From Candidatus Enterococcus testudinis (lineage in GTDB: Bacteria > Bacillota > Bacilli > Lactobacillales > Enterococcaceae), in assembly GCF_002140915.1 (NCBI RefSeq), contig NZ_NGKU01000001.1, forward strand, positions 2,170,280-2,234,279: DNA of 64,000 nt, given 5' to 3'. The position numbers were made by a program, and so were the translations under genes. Shown here one piece after another: positions 43,812-52,338 of the stretch (positions within the stretch are counted from its first letter, which is position 1; each line of letters starts with the position of its first letter). The notes beneath the pieces are model-generated. The model did not search any database and was not told the DNA's origin. It worked only from the letters and a program-made list of their open reading frames with translations.

Positions 43812-43884
43812 CAAAAAAAAGCGCCAAATAGCAAACGCGAATGAGAGAAAACCGAAATTTTCTCTCTCACGTTTCAAGGCGCTG
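43812..43884 (-). terminator. Long hairpin terminator after the iron importer operon
   Basis: On the minus strand AGCGCC pairs with GGCGCT at the base and GAGAGAAAA with TTTTCTCTC at the top, followed by TTTTTTTT. It isolates the FTHF ligase gene from the iron genes. Confidence 0.85.
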
Positions 43885-43896
43885 TGTGATTCGCTG

Positions 43897-43911
43897 ACCG
43901 GTATTACCGGT
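43897..43911. repeat. Perfect 15-bp palindrome between fec-type stop and terminator
   Basis: ACCGGTATTACCGGT is a perfect 7-1-7 palindrome just after the permease stop codon. It may stabilise the 3' end of the mRNA; there is no T run here. Confidence 0.5.
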
Positions 43912-43913
43912 AT

Positions 43914-44891
43914 TTATGATGCTTTTTGCCGAATCAATAAATATAAAAAATATGGAGCCCCGACAAGAGAGATAATGATGCCCGCAGGTATTTCACCATT
44001 GGCTAATAATAGACGGCCGATCGTATCACTGACCAGCACCAAAATACTCCCTACCATACCCGATAAGACGAACGCCGTACGCGACTCTTTGCCCACGATA
44101 CCTTTGGCGATATGGGGAGCCAATAATCCAACAAATGCCAAATTACCGGTAAAACCGACCGTACTTGCAGCCAAACCAACCGCCAATAAAAGAAACCAGG
44201 TACGTAATCGGGTAAGAGATACCCCTAAACTAATTGCTTGCTCTTCGCCAAAGCCCAGTAAATTCAGCAATGGTACTGTCCAAAATAAAGCTGCAGCAAG
44301 GAGGAGGACCCAAGGCAACAAACTGATAATCTGGTTCCACGATGTCCCCCAGATTGCACCTGATAGCCAAGAAGTCACAAAGCTATAACGATCCTTTGAT
44401 AATTGGACAGTCAGCAGCAGTGTGCCAGCAGCCAATCCTGCGTTGACAGCGATTCCTGCGAGCAGGACCCGTTCCATCGAGAGCAGTTGGTGGTGTTTAT
44501 ACGCGATAACATACACCAGAAAAGCCGCCGCCAAACCGCCAATGACACCCACCAACGGCAGCAGATACGACCCTTGCGCATAAAAGCCGAGATAAACGAT
44601 CACAAATAAACCCGCGCCATTGTTGATGCCCAAAATACTGGCATCCGCCAATTCATTTCTCGTCACACCTTGCAACGCAAAACCGGAAAAGCCAAAAGCC
44701 ACGCCGGCAATCAGCGCCAAACATGCCCGCGGCAAGCGAAAAGACACCAACGTGAGGATTTGACTGTTGGTTGCAGTCCCTTTGATCATATCCAGCAAGA
44801 TACTAAAGGAAAGAACTGTTTTGCCAACCATGACACTCGCCATGAATGCCGCAAGCATTAAGAGGAAAAAGAAGATCATTTTTTTCTTCAC
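43914..44891 (-). CDS. FecCD-family iron-siderophore permease (second subunit)
   Basis: A 325-residue permease of the BtuC/FecCD family with about ten membrane segments. RLPRACLALIAGVAFGFSGFALQGVTRNELAD and the ATP-binding-subunit contact region GFVGLLAPHIAKGIVG are typical. It overlaps the other permease gene by 4 bp, and the two should form the heterodimeric channel. It imports a ferric siderophore; the ligand is unknown. Confidence 0.93.
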   Translation of the reverse strand: MKKKMIFFFLLMLAAFMASVMVGKTVLSFSILLDMIKGTATNSQILTLVSFRLPRACLALIAGVAFGFSGFALQGVTRNELADASILGINNGAGLFVIVYLGFYAQGSYLLPLVGVIGGLAAAFLVYVIAYKHHQLLSMERVLLAGIAVNAGLAAGTLLLTVQLSKDRYSFVTSWLSGAIWGTSWNQIISLLPWVLLLAAALFWTVPLLNLLGFGEEQAISLGVSLTRLRTWFLLLAVGLAASTVGFTGNLAFVGLLAPHIAKGIVGKESRTAFVLSGMVGSILVLVSDTIGRLLLANGEIPAGIIISLVGAPYFLYLLIRQKAS

Positions 44892-45871
44892 AGCTGTTCC
44901 CTCCTAATCTTGACCAATAGGAAAGGCACACCGATCAATGCCAAAATCACACCAAAAGGCGTTTCGAAAGGTGGATTGATCAGACGGCCAACCAAGTCGG
45001 CAGCCATCACGAGCGTACCGCCACCAATGATCGTCAAAGGCAGAATCAATTGATAGTTTTTCCCTATCAAGCCCCGCGTCACATGGGGCACCATCAAACC
45101 AATAAAACTGACCGGTCCTACCAATGACACAGCCATCCCGGCTAACACCACGACCAGCAGCAATGCAACGCCTCTGATACCATGGGGATGTTTACCGAGG
45201 GCAATTACCGTGTCATCGCCTAACGACAGGAGGTTCAGTGATTTGCCCATACCCAAGGTCAATATAATCGCCAACACATAAATCGGTGCGACAAAGCGCA
45301 ATTGTGCCCAGGTCACATTGGCTACTCCGCCAATGAACCAAAACACCAAATCTTGATTTAGATCAAATTGCAAAGATAACGTTTGGCTGATTGCCGAAAA
45401 AAAAGAACTCAACGCTACCCCAGCTAAAATTAGGCCCGTCGGCGACATCCCTACACGGGCATATTTCGTAAGCAAAAACAAACATACCGTAGCAACAAAG
45501 GCACCTAAGAAAGAAAACAGCGCCGCTTGACTTGGTTGAATCGTTGGAAACAAAATAAACGCAATCGCTAAACCTACCGCTGCCCCGCTATTGACCCCTA
45601 AAAGCCCGCCATCTGCCAGCGGATTTTTGGTGATCCCTTGCATGATAGCCCCTGTGACTGCAAAACAACTGCCTACAAGAAAAGAAGCCAGCACTCGCGG
45701 CAAACGAATATTCCGCAAGACTTGATGCAACTGGTTTTGATAATCAAAATCAACACATGCATCTTTGATTGTTTGTAAAGGGATATCTGCAGCCCCTTGA
45801 GTGAGGGAGAAAAAAAAGATAATCACAAACAGAAAACAAGCAAACAGCAAAAACCACGTAAAGCGCTTCAT
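44888..45871 (-). CDS. FecCD-family iron-siderophore permease (first subunit)
   Basis: A 327-residue permease of the same family (RNIRLPRVLASFLVGSCFAVTGAIMQGITKNPLADGGLLG; SFIGLMVPHVTRGLIGKNY). Its start overlaps the ATPase stop by 4 bp and its end overlaps the second permease by 4 bp, so the importer is a tight translationally coupled unit. Confidence 0.93.
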   Translation of the reverse strand: MKRFTWFLLFACFLFVIIFFFSLTQGAADIPLQTIKDACVDFDYQNQLHQVLRNIRLPRVLASFLVGSCFAVTGAIMQGITKNPLADGGLLGVNSGAAVGLAIAFILFPTIQPSQAALFSFLGAFVATVCLFLLTKYARVGMSPTGLILAGVALSSFFSAISQTLSLQFDLNQDLVFWFIGGVANVTWAQLRFVAPIYVLAIILTLGMGKSLNLLSLGDDTVIALGKHPHGIRGVALLLVVVLAGMAVSLVGPVSFIGLMVPHVTRGLIGKNYQLILPLTIIGGGTLVMAADLVGRLINPPFETPFGVILALIGVPFLLVKIRREQL

Positions 45872-46659
45872 GACTCCGCCCCCAATTCATAGGTCAAAAT
45901 CAAAGGTTTGCGACTATTTGGAAATGTCGTCAGTGTCGCTTCGATATCAAATAGTTCTTTGAGCCATTGTGTCGTCAAAACGTCTTCCGGGGTACCGCAT
46001 GTCAATAGCGCCCCCGCCTTTAAGGCATAAATGTAATCAGCAAATCGCGATGCATGATTCAAATCATGGATCGACATGATGATGGTTTTTCCATATTGTT
46101 GATTGATCTGCTGCAGCAGCAACAAAATCTCTAATTGATGGGCTGGATCCAAAAAAGTCGTTGGTTCATCCAAAATCACAATATCCGTATCCTGTGCCAA
46201 AGCCATCGCAATCCATACCCGCTGCTTTTGGCCACCGGACAATGTCGCGATATTTTCCGCCGCCAACGCCTCTAGGCCCGTTGCTTGCAATGCCCAGTCA
46301 ATCGCTTCGAGGTCTTTTTTTGATAACCCACTCAGACCTTTCTGATAAGGAAAACGGCCATAAGATACGATTTCACGGATCGTCAACCCAATGGAAGAAT
46401 CACTGATTTGCGATAAGAGCGCGATTTGTCCCGCCACTTCTTTGGTTTTGATTTGATGCAACTGTTTTTCATCTAAAAAGACGTCTCCAGATAAAGGCGT
46501 CAATACCCGCGCCAAGGCCTTCAGCAACGTCGATTTGCCACTGCCGTTGGGCCCAATCAGACCAATGATTTTTCCTTCTGGTATGTCGATTGTTAGATGT
46601 TGCACAATTTTTTGTTTTTGATAGCCGACCGTCAAGTCAACTGTTCTTAATTTCGCCAT
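45868..46659 (-). CDS. Iron-siderophore ABC transporter ATPase
   Basis: A 263-residue ATPase of the FepC/FhuC type. Walker A is GPNGSGKST, the signature LSGGQKQRVWIAMALAQ, Walker B DIVILDEPT and the switch His in MSIHDLNHASRFAD. The ATG at 46659 follows GAGGG; the frame extends 4 codons earlier to a TTG on the ribosome binding site. A Fur-box-like palindrome overlaps its promoter. Confidence 0.95.
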   Translation of the reverse strand: MAKLRTVDLTVGYQKQKIVQHLTIDIPEGKIIGLIGPNGSGKSTLLKALARVLTPLSGDVFLDEKQLHQIKTKEVAGQIALLSQISDSSIGLTIREIVSYGRFPYQKGLSGLSKKDLEAIDWALQATGLEALAAENIATLSGGQKQRVWIAMALAQDTDIVILDEPTTFLDPAHQLEILLLLQQINQQYGKTIIMSIHDLNHASRFADYIYALKAGALLTCGTPEDVLTTQWLKELFDIEATLTTFPNSRKPLILTYELGAES

Positions 46660-46681
46660 ATTGTCCCTCAATCATAAATAC

Positions 46682-46725
46682 TGATAATGATTATCAATTA
46701 TGAATGTTTTTCTTCATTTCGTCAA
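46682..46725 (-). promoter_or_regulatory. Promoter and Fur box of the iron permease operon
   Basis: On the minus strand TTGACG (46720-46725), a 17-bp spacer and CATAAT (46697-46702). The perfect 7-1-7 palindrome TGATAATGATTATCA (46682-46696) abuts the -10 and is a close match to the Fur consensus. Confidence 0.85.
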
Positions 46726-46752
46726 TAGCGCCAAAACAATTGATTTTTAAGA

Positions 46753-46808
46753 TTGACAAACCCGCATATCTTCGTAATAATAACCTTAAACATTGAGAAT
46801 CATTCTCA
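46753..46808 (+). promoter_or_regulatory. Promoter and Fur box of the siderophore-binding protein gene
   Basis: TTGACA (46753-46758), a 17-bp spacer and AATAAT (46776-46781). The perfect 7-1-7 palindrome TGAGAATCATTCTCA (46794-46808) lies just after the expected transcription start, well placed for repression by Fur or a Fur-like protein. Confidence 0.85.
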
Positions 46809-46851
46809 TTTATCAAAATGATCGCTCAATCGATAACAAAGGAGGACAAAC

Positions 46852-47814
46852 ATGAAACAATTATTCAAGAAAAAAGGCTTGGCAGCCTCTCTTTCTTTGC
46901 TTTCCCTACTGGTATTGGGGGCTTGTTCCAGCAACTCAGATACCACTGATAGCACAGCTGCCACGGATACTTCAAGTACAGCCGTAGAAACAACAGTACA
47001 AGATGCCGTAGGAAATGAAGTCACGATTCCTGCCAATCCCCAACGCATCATCGCCAGCTATTTGGAAGATTATTTGGTCGCCTTAGATGTGACGCCAGTT
47101 GCACAATGGACTGTCGGCAACGACAGCGATCAAGCCTATTTGCAAGACAAATTGGCAGATGTCCCTAGAATCAACTACGATCTACCTTATGAAGATGTAC
47201 TAAGCTACGAACCAGATCTGCTATTAATGGATAGCAATTCAATGGTCGAAGGGGACAAATATGACCAATATAGCAAAATCGCCCCTACTTATGTCGTGAC
47301 CAACGGCGAAGATGTCACTTGGCGGGATCGCTTAAACGATATTGCCAAAGTATTGCACAAAGAAGAACAAGCCGAACAAGTAGAAACAGATTATGATGAC
47401 TTGGTTGCTTCCACCAAAGAAACCTATGCCGACAAAATCGAAGGCAAATCAGTGGCGGTTTTATGGGTCGTGAATAATTCGGCCTTTATGGTGGCAGAAA
47501 CGAAATCAAGCGGTCAATTATTATACCAAGAACTCGGGTTCTCTGTCCCTAGCCTAGTCGCTGAAATCAGCGAAACGGCGACTGCTGACTGGTCCGCTGT
47601 TTCATTGGAAAAACTTGCAGAATTAGATGCGGATTATCTGATTTTGGTCAACAGTGATGAAGGAGCCGATTTCTTCAACGATCAAGTATGGCAAAACCTC
47701 AAAGCAGTCAAAGATGGCAATCTATGGGAATTTGGACCAGAATCAAGCTGGTTATACAATGGTCCAATCGCCTACACCAAAATGATTGAAGATATTCAAA
47801 GCAAACTAAAATAG
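46852..47814 (+). CDS. Iron-siderophore binding lipoprotein
   Basis: A 320-residue substrate-binding lipoprotein. The lipobox is VLGAC (cysteine near residue 25), followed by a Ser/Thr-rich linker and a PeriplasmicBP class III fold (TVQDAVGNEVTIPANPQRIIASYLEDYLVAL). It delivers the ferric siderophore to the divergently encoded FecCD permease and ATPase. AAAGGAGG precedes the ATG. Ligand unknown. Confidence 0.93.
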   Translation: MKQLFKKKGLAASLSLLSLLVLGACSSNSDTTDSTAATDTSSTAVETTVQDAVGNEVTIPANPQRIIASYLEDYLVALDVTPVAQWTVGNDSDQAYLQDKLADVPRINYDLPYEDVLSYEPDLLLMDSNSMVEGDKYDQYSKIAPTYVVTNGEDVTWRDRLNDIAKVLHKEEQAEQVETDYDDLVASTKETYADKIEGKSVAVLWVVNNSAFMVAETKSSGQLLYQELGFSVPSLVAEISETATADWSAVSLEKLAELDADYLILVNSDEGADFFNDQVWQNLKAVKDGNLWEFGPESSWLYNGPIAYTKMIEDIQSKLK

Positions 47815-47950
47815 ATCAGACTCACCTTTCGTCAAGTAGTTTTACTTAACAAAATTCACAAAAATGCTGGCTTTCCCTTCCAAATCATGCTATTATATTT
47901 TAGTCTGAGAGATTTCTTAGAGGATTCTTGAATGGTGAGGGGGGAAAATC

Positions 47951-48100
47951 ATGCGCGTAAACATCACATTAGAATGCACTTCTTGTAAAGAACGCAACTA
48001 CTTATCTAACAAAAACAAACGTAACAATCCTGATCGTTTGGAAAAGAACAAATATTGCCCACGTGAAAGAAAAGTTACTTTACACCGCGAAACAAAATAA
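47951..48100 (+). CDS. rpmG: 50S ribosomal protein L33
   Basis: A 49-residue protein beginning [19 protein letters not shown] and ending [13 protein letters not shown]. The first Cys pair (CTSC) is present, while the second pair is reduced to one Cys (KYCPRERK), so zinc binding is unlikely to be complete. GGGGAAAA precedes the ATG. A terminator follows. It is unlinked to secE/nusG here, so it may be one of several L33 copies. Confidence 0.95.
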   Translation: MRVNITLECTSCKERNYLSNKNKRNNPDRLEKNKYCPRERKVTLHRETK

Positions 48101-48108
48101 ACAACCTG

Positions 48109-48154
48109 AAAAGTTCGTCAAGGCTGATAACCAAAGCCATGGCGAACTTTTTTG
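48109..48154 (+). terminator. Terminator after rpmG
   Basis: GTTCGTCA pairs with TGGCGAAC, with an inner GGCT/AGCC step, followed by TTTTTT. Confidence 0.85.
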
Positions 48155-48208
48155 TACTTCGCTTCATTTTTAAAGGGGTTAATTTGCCCGTCGATTCTTC
48201 CTGTTCGC

Positions 48209-48237
48209 TTTACAAGCAGAACGCTTGTTCGTATAAT
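48209..48237 (+). promoter_or_regulatory. SOS-type promoter with LexA box
   Basis: TTTACA (48209-48214), a 17-bp spacer and TATAAT (48232-48237). The LexA/DinR box AGAAC-GCTT-GTTCG (48218-48231) fits CGAAC-N4-GTTCG at 9 of 10 positions and fills the spacer, so LexA binding would block the polymerase. Confidence 0.85.
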
Positions 48238-48256
48238 TGGATGAGAGGTGATAAAA

Positions 48257-49609
48257 ATGGGTGGTTTTAATTATGAAAAAGAGCCGAAAAGAGACATCTT
48301 GTTTATTGATGTCAAAAGCTTCTATGCCTCTGTCGAATGTGTTTCTTTGGGATTAGATCCTTTGAAAACCATGCTAGTAGTCATGTCTCACTCAGATAAT
48401 ACGGGCAATGGGTTGGTTTTAGCAGCTTCGCCCATGGCAAAAAAAGTCTTAGGTATCACGAACGTTACCCGCAATGACAATATGCCTGTACACCCGGATT
48501 TGATCAAAGTACCGCCAAGAATGAGCTTTTATATCAAAGAAAATACCAAAGTCAACAATGTCTTTCGTAAATATGTAGCCGAAGAAGATTTACTGTTGTA
48601 TTCCATTGATGAATCCATGATGGACATCACCCACAGTATGGATCTTTTTTTCCCTGATCCGACCTTTTCACGGACAAAGAAACGCTGGGAATTTGCACGG
48701 ATGATCCAACAAGATATTTATCAAATGACGAACCTCTATGTGACTATAGGGATCGGAGATAATCCTTTGCTGGCAAAATTGGCATTAGACAATGAATCCA
48801 AACACAATCAGCATCTTATTTCAGAATGGACGTATCAAGATGTCCCGCAGAAAGTTTGGCGTATTGCTCCTATGACTGAATTTTGGGGTATCGGCCATCG
48901 AACAGAAAAAAGATTGCGTTTAATGGGCATCGAAACGATCGAACAGCTGGCACAAGCAAGCCCTGATTTTTTGCGCAGCCGCATGGGGATTATTGGCGAA
49001 CAGCTCTATCATCACGCCAACGGCATCGATCGCACGATTTTGTCCGAACCTGCACCCCATGTTCTGGAAAAAAGCTATGGCAACAGTCAAGTATTGAATC
49101 GAAATTACTACTTGCAAGAAGAAATCGAGATCGTGATCAAAGAAATGGCCGAACAAGTCGCTGCCCGAATTCGCCGCCATCATTGCCAAACAGCTTGTAT
49201 CCATGTCTCGATCGGCGTGGCTTTTGGCGAAACAGCCAATGGTTTTTCACGGCAAATGAAAATTCCGCCGACTGATAATTCCCGTAAATTGGTGGCACAT
49301 TGTTTATTTTTGTTCCGCAAATATTATAACGGCCAAGTCACACGGCACGTGGGAATCACCTATTCCAAACTCTTGTACACTGAAAATATTCAGTTAGACC
49401 TATTCGAAAACGCGGAAGAACAACTGCAACAGCGTAAATTGGACTTGATCATCGATAAAATCCGCGAAAAATACGGTTTTACAGCCATTGTTCATGCCAA
49501 CAGTCATTTAGAAGGCGCTAGAGCGATTGCCCGCAGCAAACTGGTCGGTGGGCACGCTGGCGGAATGGACGGTATTGCGAATGTTGGTCCAGAGAAACAG
49601 GTCTTATGA
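48257..49609 (+). CDS. Y-family DNA polymerase (UmuC/UvrX-like)
   Basis: A 450-residue translesion polymerase. Catalytic motifs are FIDVKSFYASVE (16-27, first Asp) and YSIDES (115-120, Asp-Glu pair). Thumb and little-finger domains follow. Members of this UvrX-like group are often SOS-induced and carried on chromosomes, phages or plasmids. The ATG at 48257 follows GAGGTG; the longer frame begins on that site. A LexA box lies in its promoter. Confidence 0.92.
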   Translation: MGGFNYEKEPKRDILFIDVKSFYASVECVSLGLDPLKTMLVVMSHSDNTGNGLVLAASPMAKKVLGITNVTRNDNMPVHPDLIKVPPRMSFYIKENTKVNNVFRKYVAEEDLLLYSIDESMMDITHSMDLFFPDPTFSRTKKRWEFARMIQQDIYQMTNLYVTIGIGDNPLLAKLALDNESKHNQHLISEWTYQDVPQKVWRIAPMTEFWGIGHRTEKRLRLMGIETIEQLAQASPDFLRSRMGIIGEQLYHHANGIDRTILSEPAPHVLEKSYGNSQVLNRNYYLQEEIEIVIKEMAEQVAARIRRHHCQTACIHVSIGVAFGETANGFSRQMKIPPTDNSRKLVAHCLFLFRKYYNGQVTRHVGITYSKLLYTENIQLDLFENAEEQLQQRKLDLIIDKIREKYGFTAIVHANSHLEGARAIARSKLVGGHAGGMDGIANVGPEKQVL

Positions 49610-49740
49610 TACATTGACGATCAAAAAGTTAAAACAACTTATCTATTGTTACTTTTTTTTTAAGATTTTGGAAAAAAAAGGCAAATTTTTCCTTTCACTA
49701 CCTACTCTAGGTTATCTTATTATGTAAGGGGTGTGAGCAG

Positions 49741-50019
49741 ATGAAAATAGACAAAATAGAATACAAACGCGTAATCAATAATGCAGGCCATCTTGAATAC
49801 GATTTGCTGCAATTTCTAGAAAAAAATCGTGACAGCGCTGCTGCACAAGAATTAAAGCAATCTGAGATTGATTACTTGTTGTCTGAGGATATTCAGCATC
49901 GTATTATTCAAAAAGCCCGTAAAAGTCTTTTTGGCGATTCGATCATCATCAAAGATTCCGCAGTTGAAGATTATCTTTTGTTAAAGAAGTACACAGACAT
50001 CTTCCAATTATCATTATAA
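49741..50019 (+). CDS. Hypothetical 92-residue protein
   Basis: A small, charged, apparently helical protein with no membrane segment (MKIDKIEYKRVINNAGHLEY, LKQSEIDYLLSEDIQHRI). AAGGGGTG precedes the ATG and a strong terminator follows, so it is probably expressed. I do not recognise the family. It lies 131 bp after the SOS-controlled polymerase with no terminator seen between, so read-through and co-induction are possible. Confidence 0.72.
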   Translation: MKIDKIEYKRVINNAGHLEYDLLQFLEKNRDSAAAQELKQSEIDYLLSEDIQHRIIQKARKSLFGDSIIIKDSAVEDYLLLKKYTDIFQLSL

Positions 50020-50052
50020 AAAAACGCAGAACTTTGAGTTCTGCGTTTTTTG
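50017..50052. terminator. Bidirectional terminator
   Basis: AACGCAGAACT pairs with AGTTCTGCGTT around TTG, flanked by A and T runs. Confidence 0.88.
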
Positions 50053-50056
50053 GTGC

Positions 50057-50515
50057 TTATTCAGAAAAATGTTCCCCGTATACGTCTTCAACCGTTTGAC
50101 TCGGATCGATCACGATATACAAGCTCTTCGTTTTTTCACTGATTTTCGTTGATTGGTAAACATTGTCCAATCCTTCAGTGTCTTTGTCTTTATATGGGAA
50201 GTAAATCAAATCAGGTGTGCCATTACGATAAAGAATTTCCATTCTTTCAATATCTTCATATTTTAATGCGCGGGCGAACATACCTAATTCTAGACCGCCC
50301 AAGTTGATATCATGTGTTGCTACATGATCGCCTTCTTGGAAAATTTCGATTTTGAAACCAGCACAAGGATGAATCTCAACGAACTCACTACCGTGGATCC
50401 GACCGAAACTAGTTGTGATTTGTTTGATCCACAAGTCACCAATATAACGACGTTCGATCGTCCATGTTTCTCCATTACGGAAATAGAATTTTAAAGCTTT
50501 CATATCTCTAGCCAT
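50057..50515 (-). CDS. Hypothetical 152-residue protein
   Basis: A soluble-looking protein rich in beta strands (KALKFYFRNGETWTIERRYIGDLWIKQITTSFGRIHG; HPCAGFKIEIF), followed by an acidic region. The ATG at 50515 follows AAAGGAGC; an upstream in-frame extension is unsupported. No family is recognised and no membrane segment is seen. It stands alone, convergent with the small gene at 49.7 kb. Confidence 0.78.
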   Translation of the reverse strand: MARDMKALKFYFRNGETWTIERRYIGDLWIKQITTSFGRIHGSEFVEIHPCAGFKIEIFQEGDHVATHDINLGGLELGMFARALKYEDIERMEILYRNGTPDLIYFPYKDKDTEGLDNVYQSTKISEKTKSLYIVIDPSQTVEDVYGEHFSE

Positions 50516-50645
50516 GACAAAACGCTCCTTTTCATTAGTATTACCTTTTAATTCTAACACATTGTAGAAATAGTACACAAATTAACTTTGCTTTTTGCTG
50601 ACTTTTTTTATTTTAGCCGTCTAAAGCACACATTCCCGTCATCAA

Positions 50646-51863
50646 TCATTCCTTCGATTGCGCTAATAACGCTTTTGCATAGGCCAATAGTCCATCACGC
50701 TGATTGCTGATTTCTCCTGTAACAACCGATGCTTCCAATTGCTGCAGCACTTCTTTCAGCCACGGACCTGAAGGACGATCAATTGCTTCTAGTAAATCAC
50801 GGCCATTGATAGCCAAATCTTGTAACTGGTGGATCGGCAATGCTTGATAACGTGCTGCAACCACTGAGAATCGATCCTCTTGCCCAATAAAAGGCAAGAC
50901 GCTTTCGACGAGATGAATCGTAGGCAACCCTGCTTGATACAATGCCCTATCCGTCCAATCGCCAGCTTTACGCATCTGCAACGCCTGATAGCCCGCTTGC
51001 ACTTGGCGAATACAGGCATTTGAACACTTCCAATCCTTTAAGAAAGGACGCACTGCAGTAGTAGATAGGTGCAGTTGATCAATCAGCAATAACCAAGCTG
51101 CCTCTTCTTTATCCAATGGTAATGCAGGCAGATCAGCCATCCGCAGCAAGGCTTCACCATACGGGCGCAAACCTGGACAATACTGATAGCATTCTGTTGC
51201 TACAAAAGCTCTTAACGCTTGATTTCGATGCGTGCCCAATAACATCTTAACGAACTCGATCATCACTCTTTCCACAGATATCTTCGCCAACAATGGATGA
51301 TTTTCTTGGATTGCTAAAAAAGTCCGTTCCTCTAGTTCAAAACCTAACTGACTAACAAAACGCAAGCCGCGCATCATCCGCAATGCATCCTCGTGAAAAC
51401 GCTCTTGCGGATTGCCGACTGCCCGCAGCACTTGATTCTTTAAGTCCGCCAATCCGTCAAATAAGTCAATGACCTGACCATCTTTTTGCAGTGCCAATGC
51501 ATTGATTGTGAAATCACGTCTTTTCAAATCTTCTTGTAAAGACCGAACAAAGTCGACTTTGTCTGGTCGGCGGAAATCTTGATAGGTGGCCTCTGTTCGA
51601 AAAGTGGTGATTTCATATTGACCTTGTTCCCACAAGACAAGAACCGTCCCATGTTCGATCCCAATATCGATCGTGCGGGGAAACAACGCTTTGACTTCTG
51701 CTGGGAAAGCACTCGTCGCAATATCGACATCATGGATTGGTTGATTCAAAATCGTATCTCGAACACTCCCACCAACAAAGTATGCTTCAAAACCCGCTTC
51801 TTCGATTTTTCGCAACAGAGGCGCTGCCTGAGTAAAGGCTTCTGGTAAATTATTCAGCTTCAT
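50646..51863 (-). CDS. cca: CCA-adding tRNA nucleotidyltransferase
   Basis: A 405-residue class II CCA-adding enzyme. FVGGSVRDTIL (nucleotidyltransferase motif A), VDIATSA, and RRDFTINALAL are present. Neck and body domains follow. It completes the 3' CCA of tRNAs, needed for tRNA genes that do not encode it. The start at 51863 fits the conserved N-terminus (MKLNNLPEAF) though no strong site is seen; it overlaps the end of the MazG-like gene by 14 bp. Confidence 0.95.
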   Translation of the reverse strand: MKLNNLPEAFTQAAPLLRKIEEAGFEAYFVGGSVRDTILNQPIHDVDIATSAFPAEVKALFPRTIDIGIEHGTVLVLWEQGQYEITTFRTEATYQDFRRPDKVDFVRSLQEDLKRRDFTINALALQKDGQVIDLFDGLADLKNQVLRAVGNPQERFHEDALRMMRGLRFVSQLGFELEERTFLAIQENHPLLAKISVERVMIEFVKMLLGTHRNQALRAFVATECYQYCPGLRPYGEALLRMADLPALPLDKEEAAWLLLIDQLHLSTTAVRPFLKDWKCSNACIRQVQAGYQALQMRKAGDWTDRALYQAGLPTIHLVESVLPFIGQEDRFSVVAARYQALPIHQLQDLAINGRDLLEAIDRPSGPWLKEVLQQLEASVVTGEISNQRDGLLAYAKALLAQSKE

Positions 51864-52200
51864 GTACTTGACCATCTTTTCTTTCAAAGCGATACTTGTC
51901 CCGCTGATTGAACTTTTGCATGTTTTCCTGAAACACTTCGGTCAAATCAATATGTAAAGAATTGGCCATGATCATCGTTACAAAGAGAACATCGCCCAAT
52001 TCTTCCGCCACGGTTTTTTCTGCTTCATTTTGTTTTTTGCTTTTTTCACCATAATAATGGTTGACTTCTCTTGCAAGTTCGCCAACTTCTTCTGTGAGAC
52101 GAGCCATTTGCGCCAACGGGCTAAAATAGCCTGCTTTGAATTGTTGGATAAAGGCGTCAACTTCTGCTTGCATCGACGATAAGGATTGTTTGTCTGTCAT
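51850..52200 (-). CDS. MazG-like nucleotide pyrophosphohydrolase (YpjD type)
   Basis: A 116-residue all-helical protein of the MazG/YpjD class. The metal motif EExxE...ExxD is seen as LTEEVGELAREVNHYYG and AEELGDVLFVTMI. It probably hydrolyses unwanted nucleoside triphosphates. The ATG at 52200 follows AAAGGGTG; a GTG three codons earlier overlaps that site. It precedes cca, as ypjD precedes it in B. subtilis, though dapB and others are absent here. Confidence 0.9.
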   Translation of the reverse strand: MTDKQSLSSMQAEVDAFIQQFKAGYFSPLAQMARLTEEVGELAREVNHYYGEKSKKQNEAEKTVAEELGDVLFVTMIMANSLHIDLTEVFQENMQKFNQRDKYRFERKDGQVHEAE

Positions 52201-52338
52201 TTTCTTCACCCTTTCCCTGTTATCTTACCAAAAGTTTTTGCCTCTGCCTAGATACCCGCCTTTAGTCCTTTATTGTACAATCCCGCAATTCGTGCTACAT
52301 TGATACTTGTGAATTTATAAAAAACGGAGGGTTACAAT

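Noticed and set aside
43897..43911. Operator for the iron genes (ACCGGTATTACCGGT)
   Set aside because: It lies after the last permease gene, not in a promoter, and does not resemble the two Fur boxes; kept only as a repeat.
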